Assembly: GCA_018895795.1 (NCBI GenBank)
Contig: JAHINZ010000358.1
Coordinates: forward strand, 1 to 8,539
Reading direction: 5' to 3'
Length of the DNA stretch: 8,539 nt
Source: Alphaproteobacteria bacterium
Lineage (GTDB): Bacteria; Pseudomonadota; Alphaproteobacteria; Caulobacterales; Caulobacteraceae
Of this stretch, positions 1 to 5,849 are shown in pieces. The translations under genes and the position numbers were made by a program. The notes beneath the pieces are model-generated. The model made no database searches, had not been told where the DNA came from, and was given only the letters and a program-made list of their open reading frames with translations. Position 1 is the first letter of the stretch; every line of letters starts with the position of its first letter.

Positions 1-426
1 TACTACCAGAGCTTCAATCTGGAGAACCGCTACATCAATTTCGCGGTCAATCTGGGCAAGGTGGGCGAGGGCAAGGATTCGTTTGCGGCCAAGTATGGTG
101 CGCTGAGCCTCTTTGACGCTACGCGCGAGGCGTACAAGGCCATCTTTGGGTCAGCGCCTGCTGACGCCAAGATCCATGCTCTGATCGATAGCCGCGTCGA
201 CTATTTCGCGTCCTATGGCGGTGACGGCGCCAATGGCCAGGGGACCAAGGCGGCGATGGTCGGATGGCTGCTCGCCGAGGCCGAAAAGGCCGATGTCGGG
301 GTCATGGCGCGTTCGAACGCCGCTTGGCTGACCGACCTCGCCGACGGCTCGGCGCCGTTCTCGATCGATATCCTTGATCCGGCCAAAGGCTATTGGAAGG
401 CCGATTTCGTTTTCGGCGGAACCTGA
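1..426 (+). CDS. 3' end of a surface protein with an RsaA-like LPS-binding (S-layer anchor) domain, partial
   Basis: The reading frame is open from base 1, so the start lies outside the window; 141 residues and a TGA stop are visible. The first residues (YYQSFNLENRYINFAVNL) match, from memory, the segment AYYSKFAQENRFINFSINL of the N-terminal domain of the Caulobacter S-layer protein RsaA. Later blocks follow in the same order: FAAKYGALS, then AYKAIFG, then the LTDLADG close to the end, which matches INDLSDG of RsaA. In RsaA this domain binds the O-antigen of lipopolysaccharide and holds the S-layer to the cell. Here the domain is at the C-terminus, and no RTX glycine-rich repeats are visible in the part shown. 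The extreme end (KADFVFGGT) is hydrophobic and a little like the ends of type I-secreted proteases, which is weak evidence. It could be a short stand-alone anchor protein or the tail of a larger secreted enzyme. The homology is fairly sure; the role is inferred. Confidence 0.75.
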   Translation, partial: YYQSFNLENRYINFAVNLGKVGEGKDSFAAKYGALSLFDATREAYKAIFGSAPADAKIHALIDSRVDYFASYGGDGANGQGTKAAMVGWLLAEAEKADVGVMARSNAAWLTDLADGSAPFSIDILDPAKGYWKADFVFGGT

Positions 427-449
427 CAGCAGGGCCGCCGCCCGGAATC

Positions 450-482
450 AAAAACGCCCGGCCATCGCTGGCCGGGCGTTTT
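450..482. terminator. Bidirectional intrinsic terminator
   Basis: A perfect 13-bp inverted repeat, arms at 451-463 and 470-482, encloses a 6-base loop (ATCGCT). The core is GC-rich (CGCCCGGCC) with an A run on the left flank and a T run on the right, so transcripts from either side end in a stem followed by U residues. It lies 24 bases after the stop of the anchor-domain gene and 27 bases after the stop of the convergent rpmG, and very probably serves both. Confidence 0.92.
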
Positions 483-508
483 CGTATGTCGTACCGGTAG
501 GGCAGATC

Positions 509-676
509 TTACTTGATCTTGCCTTCCTTGAATTCGACGTGCTTGCGGATGACCGGATCGTACTTCTTCAGCACCATCTTCTCGGTCTTGGTGCGCGCGT
601 TCTTCTTGGTCACGTAGAAGAAGCCGGTATCCGCCGTGGAGTTCAGGCGGATCTTGATTGAAGCCGGTTTGGCCAT
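509..676 (-). CDS. rpmG: 50S ribosomal protein L33
   Basis: The minus strand encodes a 55-residue protein starting MAKPASIKIRLNSTADTGFF and ending HVEFKEGKIK, the full length and sequence pattern of alphaproteobacterial L33. It is a small basic protein of the large ribosomal subunit, located near the E site. The central motif FYVTKKNARTKTEKM and the segment KKYDPVIRKH are typical. There are no cysteines, so this is the zinc-independent form. The ATG is preceded, at a spacing of 7 bases, by AGGGA, which acts as a ribosome binding site but sits partly within a hairpin. The gene has its own likely promoter and ends at the bidirectional terminator, so it is probably monocistronic. Identification is secure. 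Confidence 0.97.
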   Translation of the reverse strand: MAKPASIKIRLNSTADTGFFYVTKKNARTKTEKMVLKKYDPVIRKHVEFKEGKIK

Positions 677-683
677 GGTCGAA

Positions 684-704
684 TCCCTGCGGTGTCGCGC
701 AGGG
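684..704 (-). promoter_or_regulatory. Hairpin covering the rpmG ribosome binding site
   Basis: In the rpmG transcript a 6-bp stem, CCCTGC paired with GCAGGG (plus-strand 699-704 and 685-690), closes an 8-base loop. The 3' arm contains most of the AGGGA sequence that is the only Shine-Dalgarno candidate, 7 bases before the ATG. The fold would compete with ribosome binding. The base pairing is seen directly; any regulatory effect is inference. Confidence 0.45.
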
Positions 705-733
705 TTCCCGCGCGCTGGAAATGAGAGGCGCGG

Positions 734-761
734 AACATACTCATCACCCGGCCAAAGTCAA
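734..761 (-). promoter_or_regulatory. Probable housekeeping promoter of rpmG
   Basis: Read on the minus strand there is TTGACT (plus-strand 756-761), a 16-base spacer, and TATGTT (734-739). Both hexamers are close to sigma-70-type consensus. Transcription would start near 727, giving an untranslated leader of about 50 bases that contains the hairpin before rpmG. The promoter lies between the end of the NUDIX gene and rpmG, which supports separate transcription of rpmG. Confidence 0.55.
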
Positions 762-785
762 TTGCCGATCCGGCGCCGGCGCGGC

Positions 786-1514
786 TCAGACATAGGTCAG
801 GTTCCGCGCACCGTTCAGGAACCGCATGAACGGCGCCGGGCGGCTGGAATCCTTGAGCCTCTGGCCGATCTCGCCGACCACGAAGCGGGTGATGTTGGGC
901 AGGTCCAGGGCCAGGGCCTCGTCGAAATCCACCCAGGCGATCTCGTCCAGCTCGCCGCAATCGGGTTGGCGCTCCAGGCTCAGCAGCGACTCGGCCGGGG
1001 CCATGAAGAATCGGGCGTCGAAGCGACGGGTGCGATAGGGCGGCGTGATGGCCCGGGCGACGAAGGCCAGGGCCGCCAGGTCAGGCAGGGCGCCCTGGGC
1101 CAAGAACGGCCGCCAGGGCCCCGCGCCGGGCCGTGAGGGCGCGGCCTTGGCCAGCAGCAGGCCGGTCTCCTCGAAGGTCTCCCGCACCGCCGCCAGGGCC
1201 AGGGCGCGGGCCAGGGCGGCCGGGGAAGGGTGGCGCGGCTGGTGCGTCAACCGGGCGACGGTTTCGGGACTCAGTTCCGAGGCGGCCGGGGCGCGATAGT
1301 CGCCGCGATCGACCCGGCCGCCGGGGAACACCCACTTGTCGGGCATGAAGGCGTGGCCGCCGGCGCGTCGGCCCATCAGCAGGCGCGGCTTGGCCGCGTC
1401 GGTGCGGACGATGATCAGGGTGGCGGCGTGGCGCGGTCGCAGCACGCCGGTCCCCGGTTCGCGCACGGCGGCGTCGTGGATCGTGTCGAATTTGGCGTCG
1501 ATCGGCTCATCCAT
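786..1514 (-). CDS. NUDIX hydrolase with interrupted Nudix box (NUDT19/RP2-like)
   Basis: This 242-residue protein belongs to the Nudix family, which cleaves nucleoside diphosphates linked to another moiety in a metal-dependent reaction. WVFPGGRVDRGD (61-72) supplies the glycine that opens the Nudix box, and RETFEETG (111-118) supplies the REx2EExG core with the metal-binding glutamates. In a normal box the glycine and the arginine are 14 residues apart; here they are about 45 apart, so roughly 30 residues are inserted. The same arrangement is known in the NUDT19/RP2 group, some members of which hydrolyse CoA. ITPPYRTRRFDARFFMA (156-172) is another hallmark of that group. The substrate cannot be read from the sequence. 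No signal peptide is seen, so it should be cytoplasmic. The chosen ATG has no Shine-Dalgarno sequence; a GCTAAGCT element (1521-1528) lies 6 bases upstream, which could reflect a leaderless transcript. Confidence 0.88.
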   Translation of the reverse strand: MDEPIDAKFDTIHDAAVREPGTGVLRPRHAATLIIVRTDAAKPRLLMGRRAGGHAFMPDKWVFPGGRVDRGDYRAPAASELSPETVARLTHQPRHPSPAALARALALAAVRETFEETGLLLAKAAPSRPGAGPWRPFLAQGALPDLAALAFVARAITPPYRTRRFDARFFMAPAESLLSLERQPDCGELDEIAWVDFDEALALDLPNITRFVVGEIGQRLKDSSRPAPFMRFLNGARNLTYV

Positions 1515-1610
1515 GGTTCAAGCTTAGCCCGATTGCGGCCTTCGGCTAGCCGGCCGTAGCGTCAGCTTGACCGCCTTGATGCAAGCGTCCCACTCTCCGC
1601 TCGCTTTTCA

Positions 1611-1617
1611 AGGGGAT
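1611..1617 (+). promoter_or_regulatory. Ribosome binding site of the M20D hydrolase
   Basis: AGGGGAT lies about 6 bases before the ATG at 1623. This strong site fixes the start and places the signal peptide directly at the N-terminus. No convincing promoter hexamers were found in the 108-bp gap shared with the divergent NUDIX gene. Confidence 0.75.
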
Positions 1618-1622
1618 GACTC

Positions 1623-2921
1623 ATGTCTGTACGGGTTTCGACGCTGGCGATCATGGCCGGCCTGGCTTTCGGTGCGCCGGCCCTCGCCGCGCCCTCGTCG
1701 GCGAAGATCGAGGCCGCCGCCAAGGCCGTCCAGCCCAAGGTCGTCGCCTGGCGTCGCGACATCCATGAACATCCCGAACTGGGTAATCAGGAGGTCCGCA
1801 CCGCCGCCCTGATCGCCAAGGAGCTGAAGGCTCTGGGCTTCGAGGTGCGCGAAGGCGTCGGCAAGACCGGCGTGGTCGGGATCCTCAAGGGCGGCAAGCC
1901 CGGCAAGGTGGTCGCCCTGCGCGCCGACATGGACGCCCTGCCGGTCGAGGAGAAGACCGGCGAGCCGTTCGCCTCCAAGGCCACCGCCACCTGGGAAGGT
2001 CGGACCGTCCCGGTGATGCACGCCTGCGGCCACGACACCCATGTGGCCATGCTGCTGGGGACCGCCACGGTGCTGGCCGGCATGAAGGCCGACATCAAGG
2101 GCACGGTGGTGCTGATCTTCCAGCCCGCCGAGGAAGGCCCGCAGGCCGGCGAGGAAGGCGGCGCCAAGCTGATGATCCAGGATGGGGCGCTGGACCAGCC
2201 CAAGGTCGACGCGATCTTCGGCCTGCATATCGGCCCGGCCGACGCCCATCTGCTGAACTACCGGGCCGGCGGCTTCTATGCCGGGGCTGATCGCCTGACC
2301 ATCACCGTCAAGGGCAAGCAGACCCACGGCGCGCGGCCCTGGGCCGGGATCGACATGTCCAGCGTCGCCGCCGACATCGTCCAGGCCATCAACCAGATCG
2401 CCGCCCGTCAGGTGGATGTGGGCGTCTCGCCCTCGGTGGTGACCATCGCCATGATCAATATGGGTCTGCGCAGCAACATCATCCCCGAAGACCTGAAGAT
2501 GGAAGGGACGATGCGCACCTTCACGCCGGAGCGGAAGGCCGAGCTGATCGACAAGGTCACCAAGGCCGTCGCCGCCATCGGCGATCGCTACGGCGCCAAG
2601 GCCACGGCGGTGTTCAGCCAACCCTATCCGGTGACCTACAACAATCCCGAACTGTCCAGCTGGGTGAAGGCCAGCTTGCTTAAGGCCTCGCCCGGCAAGG
2701 TCGACGACAATGCCGCGCTGGTGACCGGCGCCGAGGACTTCTCGCTCTACGCCCTGAAGGTTCCGGCGGTGTTCGTACAGTTGGGCGGCCGTCCCAAGGG
2801 CGTCCCCGCCGCCGGCGCGCCGGCCAACCACTCGCCCTATTTCGACGTCGACGAGGAGGTTTTCGAGACCGGCGTAAAGGCCGAGGTGTTCATGGCGCTG
2901 GACTATCTGGACCGGAAGTAG
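1623..2921 (+). CDS. Exported M20D-family amidohydrolase (metallopeptidase)
   Basis: A 432-residue enzyme of the M20D amidohydrolase family, which hydrolyses N-acyl amino acids and related amides (hippurate, N-acetyl amino acids, IAA-amino acid conjugates) with a two-metal centre. An N-terminal signal peptide is followed by APALA-A, with likely cleavage after residue 22, so it should work in the periplasm. Family motifs occur in order: RRDIHEHPEL (44-53), RADMDALPVEE (100-110), HACGHDTH (133-140), FQPAEE (166-171), GLHI (200-203), THGARPW (234-240, start of the dimerisation domain), GAEDFS (369-374) and NHSP (402-405). Expected metal ligands Cys135, His137, Glu171, His202 and His403 are all present, so the enzyme looks active. 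Length matches the family with an added signal peptide. The exact substrate is unknown. A palindromic repeat follows the stop codon. Confidence 0.93.
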   Translation: MSVRVSTLAIMAGLAFGAPALAAPSSAKIEAAAKAVQPKVVAWRRDIHEHPELGNQEVRTAALIAKELKALGFEVREGVGKTGVVGILKGGKPGKVVALRADMDALPVEEKTGEPFASKATATWEGRTVPVMHACGHDTHVAMLLGTATVLAGMKADIKGTVVLIFQPAEEGPQAGEEGGAKLMIQDGALDQPKVDAIFGLHIGPADAHLLNYRAGGFYAGADRLTITVKGKQTHGARPWAGIDMSSVAADIVQAINQIAARQVDVGVSPSVVTIAMINMGLRSNIIPEDLKMEGTMRTFTPERKAELIDKVTKAVAAIGDRYGAKATAVFSQPYPVTYNNPELSSWVKASLLKASPGKVDDNAALVTGAEDFSLYALKVPAVFVQLGGRPKGVPAAGAPANHSPYFDVDEEVFETGVKAEVFMALDYLDRK

Positions 2922-2933
2922 ATCCGCGGCCTC

Positions 2934-3030
2934 GCCCCCTCCGCGCTGACGCGCTCCTCCCCCTTAGGGGGAAGAGGATTTCATCCGCCCCCTCCGGGGG
3001 CGGACGGTCGCGGAGCGGCCCGGTGGGGGC
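2934..3030. repeat. Palindromic intergenic repeat element 1 (REP/REPIN-like)
   Basis: About 97 bp of nested C/G-rich inverted repeats fill the gap after the M20D gene. An outer stem pairs GCCCCC (2934-2939) with GGGGGC (3025-3030) and CTCCGCG (2939-2945) with CGCGGAG (3009-3015). Inside are two hairpins: TCCCCC/GGGGGA (2958-2963 and 2967-2972, loop TTA) and a perfect 9-bp stem TCCGCCCCC/GGGGGCGGA (2984-2992 and 2996-3004, loop TCC). No T run follows, so it is not a classic terminator, though it may slow transcription or protect mRNA ends. It shares the CTCCCCCTT(A/C)GGGGGA module with the element at 5850-5954. Confidence 0.75.
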
Positions 3031-3070
3031 AAGTGGCGCTTGCCGCAAAACCGCCTGAACCGCCCTCCGC

Positions 3071-3110
3071 GCCCGATCATAATTGGGCCCGAATGGCGCC
3101 GACATAGGCT
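3071..3110 (+). promoter_or_regulatory. Possible promoter with overlapping dyad, channel-like gene
   Basis: An imperfect 18-bp dyad (3071-3088, GCCCGAT then CATA then ATTGGGC) overlaps a candidate -35 sequence TTGGGC (3083-3088). A weak -10 candidate TAGGCT (3105-3110) follows at a 16-base spacing. The dyad could be an operator. The hexamers are poor, so this is tentative. Confidence 0.3.
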
Positions 3111-3137
3111 TTCGCGAACGACCGCGTCGCGTGTGAG

Positions 3138-3143
3138 AAGGAA
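3138..3143 (+). promoter_or_regulatory. Ribosome binding site of the channel-like gene
   Basis: AAGGAA lies 6 bases before the ATG at 3150, a good match to the Shine-Dalgarno sequence, and supports that start. Confidence 0.7.
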
Positions 3144-3149
3144 CGGATC

Positions 3150-3644
3150 ATGGCGGACTTCTACGCCTTCGCCCTGGCCCTGGTGCTGATCTCGGTCGCG
3201 GTGGCGATCCACTTCCAGGCGCTGCGCGGTCTGTCCGGCATACAGGACAGGCTGACGGTCTCCGGGCCCCTGAAGATCCTGCTGGTGATCTTCGGCCTGA
3301 TCATCGCCCACATCTTTGAAGCGGGGGCGTTCGCCGGGGGCTACGCCTTTGGCGAGCGCGTCCTGCACCTGGGCAGCTTCGTCGGCGCGGCGAGGATGAG
3401 CGCCAGCCAGCTGTTCTATTTCTCGATCGAGGCCTTCACCACCCAGGGGGTGGGCGACGTCTATCCGGTCGGTCCGCTGCGCCTGATCGCCAGTCTGGAG
3501 CCCTTGGCCGGGCTGATCCTGATCGGCTGGTCGGGATCGTTCACCTTCCTGGCGATGCGGCTGGACTGGCGGCTCGCGCCGCGAACCATGGAACCAGACG
3601 ACGCAGCGCCTCTTCCACCTCGGCCGTCGACACCGCGAAGCTGA
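3150..3644 (+). CDS. Small ion-channel-like membrane protein (K+ channel pore fold)
   Basis: A 164-residue integral membrane protein. Hydrophobic segments lie at about 4-22, 43-63 and 111-136. Between the last two is a re-entrant pore loop, FYFSIEAFTTQGVGDVYP (89-106). This resembles the P-loop of two-transmembrane potassium channels (Ion_trans_2 type), with TTQGVGD in place of the usual TTVGYGD. The following segment, LRLIASLEPLAGLILIGWS, fits the pore-lining helix of the same family. Channels of this type act as tetramers in the inner membrane. The changed filter makes K+ selectivity uncertain. There is no RCK or nucleotide-binding domain; the tail is short and proline-rich. Its last 104 bases overlap the end of the convergent aminotransferase. 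The channel-like fold is well supported, the ion is not. Confidence 0.8.
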   Translation: MADFYAFALALVLISVAVAIHFQALRGLSGIQDRLTVSGPLKILLVIFGLIIAHIFEAGAFAGGYAFGERVLHLGSFVGAARMSASQLFYFSIEAFTTQGVGDVYPVGPLRLIASLEPLAGLILIGWSGSFTFLAMRLDWRLAPRTMEPDDAAPLPPRPSTPRS

Positions 3645-4698
3645 ACCGCATGAACCGGTGGCCCTCGACGGGGTCGAAGTCGATCCCCGGCGCGGTGGCC
3701 ACCCCGGTGTCGGTCAGCAGCTGCTTGCAGAAGGCCATCGAGTCGTCGGTCAGGTGGCCGATATCGGCCCAGATGTAGAAGGCCCCGTCCGGCGGCGCGA
3801 TCCGGGCCAGGCCCAGGGCGGGCAGGGCGTCGAGCAGCAGCCGGCGGTTGGTGCGATAGACCTCGACATGGCCCTCCAGCTCGCCTGTGCAGTCCATGGC
3901 GATCAGGCCGGCGTGCTGGCTCAGCGAGGGAGCGGTCAGGAACAGGTTGCCCATATAGGCCCGGGCCCGATGGACGTGGTCCAGCGGCGACAGCAGCCAG
4001 CCCAGCCGCCAGCCGACCATGCTGAAATATTTCGAGAAACTGTTAACAATCAAGGCCTTGGGCTCGAATTCCAACATCGAGCGGACCGGGCCGACATAGC
4101 TTAGGCCGTGATAGATCTCGTCGCTGACGATGCGGATGCCGCGTTCGCGACAGACCCTGGCGATGGCCGCCATCTCGTCGTCGGCGATGATCGTGCCGGT
4201 CGGGTTGGCCGGGCTGGCGACGATGACGCCGGCCGGGGGCGGATCCAGCGCTTCCAGGTGGGCGGCGGTCAGCTGGTAGCGATCCTCGGGACCGCAGGCG
4301 ATCTCGACCGGGACCAGGTTCAGGGCCTTCAGCGTGTTGCGATAGGCCACATAGCCGGGGCGGGCCAGGGCGACGCGGTCGCCGACCTCGAACGCCGAGG
4401 CCAGGGCCATGACCAGGGCCGGCGAGGCGCCGCAGGTCAGGATGATCTGTTCGGGATCGACCTTGACGCCGTGCAGGTCGTCATAGCGCTGGGCGATGCG
4501 GGCCTTCAGGGCCGGGCTTTCCCAATAGCCCATGCCATCGGTGTCCAGCACTTGGTGGGCGCGGGCGATGGCGGCCTGGGGCGCGCCGGTCGAGGGCTGG
4601 CCGAACTCCATATGGATGATCGAACGGCCTTCGGCCTTCAGCTGATGGGCCAGCCGGCTGATGGCGATGGCGTGAAAGGGGTCGAGTTCTGCGCGCAT
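3541..4698 (-). CDS. Class I PLP-dependent aminotransferase
   Basis: A 385-residue fold-type I aminotransferase (AspC/AlaT-like class I/II), cytoplasmic, transferring amino groups between amino acids and keto acids. Key features: GQPSTGAP (33-40) near the N-terminus, SPANPTG (162-168) with Asn165, DEIYHGL (193-199) whose Asp193 and Tyr196 contact the cofactor, SFSKYFSMVGWRLGW (220-234) with the PLP lysine Lys223 and the phosphate-binding Arg231, and FMRFSF (349-354) with the substrate-carboxylate Arg351. The substrate cannot be deduced. I chose the ATG at 4698 because AGG lies about 9 bases upstream; an in-frame ATG at 4719 adds seven residues without a ribosome binding site. The frame stays open far beyond 4719, but that part is antisense to the esterase gene. 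The 3' end overlaps the channel-like gene. Confidence 0.92.
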   Translation of the reverse strand: MRAELDPFHAIAISRLAHQLKAEGRSIIHMEFGQPSTGAPQAAIARAHQVLDTDGMGYWESPALKARIAQRYDDLHGVKVDPEQIILTCGASPALVMALASAFEVGDRVALARPGYVAYRNTLKALNLVPVEIACGPEDRYQLTAAHLEALDPPPAGVIVASPANPTGTIIADDEMAAIARVCRERGIRIVSDEIYHGLSYVGPVRSMLEFEPKALIVNSFSKYFSMVGWRLGWLLSPLDHVHRARAYMGNLFLTAPSLSQHAGLIAMDCTGELEGHVEVYRTNRRLLLDALPALGLARIAPPDGAFYIWADIGHLTDDSMAFCKQLLTDTGVATAPGIDFDPVEGHRFMRFSFAVSTAEVEEALRRLVPWFAARAASPAASPGR

Positions 4699-4782
4699 GG
4701 CTGAACCTGTTACCGGCATTCGCGGCCGCGCCCAAGGGCGCAGCGTGTGGCGTCGGGCTTCGGGCCATGGCAAGACGTCGGC

Positions 4783-5841
4783 ATGATCTCGCCACTCAAG
4801 CTTGCCCTTCTCGCGGTCGCCGCGAGCCTGTCGCTCGGCGCGACGCCGTCCCTGGCGGGCGAGCGCCTGCCGGTTCACGTCGGCGGCCGGGTCGTGGCCG
4901 AGCCCGACGGCGCCCTGCGTTTTGGCTGGCCGGGGGTCTATGTCGAAGGCCGGTTCCAGGGCGGCTCGGTCGAGGTCGCGGTCGACGCCGCCCAGGAGCA
5001 CCTGGCGGTGTCCATCGACGGCCAGACCCGGGCCGAGCTGATCAAGCCGGGCGCGGCGCGCCTCAGCTTCACCGGTCTGGGTCCCGGCGCCCACAAGGTT
5101 CGTCTGGACAAGCTGACCGAGAGCCAGAGCGGATCGGCCCGCTTTCTGGGCTTCTTCGCCGGCCCCGACGCCCAGGCCTTGCCGGAGGTCGCGCGCGGCA
5201 GACGCATCGAGTTCATCGGCGACTCCTACACGGTGGGCTACGGCGTGCGCTCCACGGCGTTCGCTTGCACGGAGGCCCAGGTGCATGACCTGACCGACAC
5301 CAGCCTGGCCTTCGGGCCGGTGCTGGCCCGTCGTCTGGACGCCGACTATCGGATCGTCGCGTTCTCGGGGCGGGGCGTGGTGCGCAACTATGCGGGTCTG
5401 GCCCCGGGCGAACCCCTGCCGGCCCTGTATGATCGCCTGATCCCCGGCGAGGCGACCCCGCGCGTCGCGGCGGATGATGCCTGGCGTCCGCAGGTGATCG
5501 TGGTGGGGCTGGGGACCAACGACTTCTCGACGCCGGTCAAGCCGGGCGAGGCCTGGGCCGACCAGACGGCGCTGCGGACGGCCTATCGCGACGGCTATGT
5601 CGCCTTCCTGAACGCCGTGGCGGCGCGCCAGCCGCAGGCGAGGTTCCTGCTGATCGCCGGCGACCTGTTCGCTGACGACGTGGCCGAGGTGGTCCGGCAG
5701 ATCGACGCCGTGGCGCCGGGTCTGGCGACGCCGGTTCGGATCACTGGCATGGCCAAGACCGGCTGCCATGGGCACCCCTCGGTCTCGGATCAGATCCTGA
5801 TGGCCGATCGCCTGGAAGCGGCGATCAACAGCCTGCCGTAA
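4783..5841 (+). CDS. Exported SGNH/GDSL esterase, carbohydrate esterase family 2-like
   Basis: A 352-residue secreted esterase. The signal peptide (MISPLKLALLAVAASLSL, then PSLA-G) is probably cleaved after residue 25. Residues about 28-130 look like the N-terminal beta-sandwich of CE2 acetyl esterases, ending in FLGFFAG. The SGNH hydrolase domain follows: IGDSYTVGYG (145-154) with nucleophile Ser148, FSGRGVVRNY (194-203) with Gly197, GLGTNDF (242-248) with oxyanion Asn246, and CHGHPS (328-333) with catalytic His331. CE2 enzymes remove acetyl groups from plant polysaccharides such as xylan or glucomannan, so this may act on plant-derived sugar polymers in the periplasm or outside. The Asp often found two residues before the catalytic His is His329 here. 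The start at 4783 is chosen because the signal peptide begins there; an upstream in-frame GTG (4747) is less likely. No Shine-Dalgarno sequence is visible. It is divergent from the aminotransferase with an 84-bp gap. Confidence 0.87.
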   Translation: MISPLKLALLAVAASLSLGATPSLAGERLPVHVGGRVVAEPDGALRFGWPGVYVEGRFQGGSVEVAVDAAQEHLAVSIDGQTRAELIKPGAARLSFTGLGPGAHKVRLDKLTESQSGSARFLGFFAGPDAQALPEVARGRRIEFIGDSYTVGYGVRSTAFACTEAQVHDLTDTSLAFGPVLARRLDADYRIVAFSGRGVVRNYAGLAPGEPLPALYDRLIPGEATPRVAADDAWRPQVIVVGLGTNDFSTPVKPGEAWADQTALRTAYRDGYVAFLNAVAARQPQARFLLIAGDLFADDVAEVVRQIDAVAPGLATPVRITGMAKTGCHGHPSVSDQILMADRLEAAINSLP

Positions 5842-5849
5842 CTACAGAT

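Noticed and set aside
1533..1600. Promoter-like hexamers (TTGCGG, TTGACC, GCTAGC) in the gap before the amidohydrolase
   Set aside because: None are paired at a workable spacing with a second hexamer, so no promoter is called.
445..1622. GANTC (CcrM methylation) sites near gene starts and ends, at 445-449, 681-685 and 1618-1622
   Set aside because: Such sites are expected every few hundred bases at this base composition and several lie in coding sequence, so these give no evidence of cell-cycle control.
1608..2831. Open frame of about 400 codons on the minus strand, antisense to the amidohydrolase
   Set aside because: Its protein is a run of G, D, H, L and Q with no family features, as expected from the complement of GC-rich codons, while the plus strand carries every M20 motif.
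2958..3004. The hairpins after the amidohydrolase as an ordinary intrinsic terminator
   Set aside because: No T run follows either stem and the sequence recurs at 5850-5954, so a repeat element is the better description.
4699..5775. Upstream extension of the aminotransferase frame
   Set aside because: The extension is antisense to the esterase gene and has low-complexity arginine-rich sequence; the family's N-terminus begins at about 4698.
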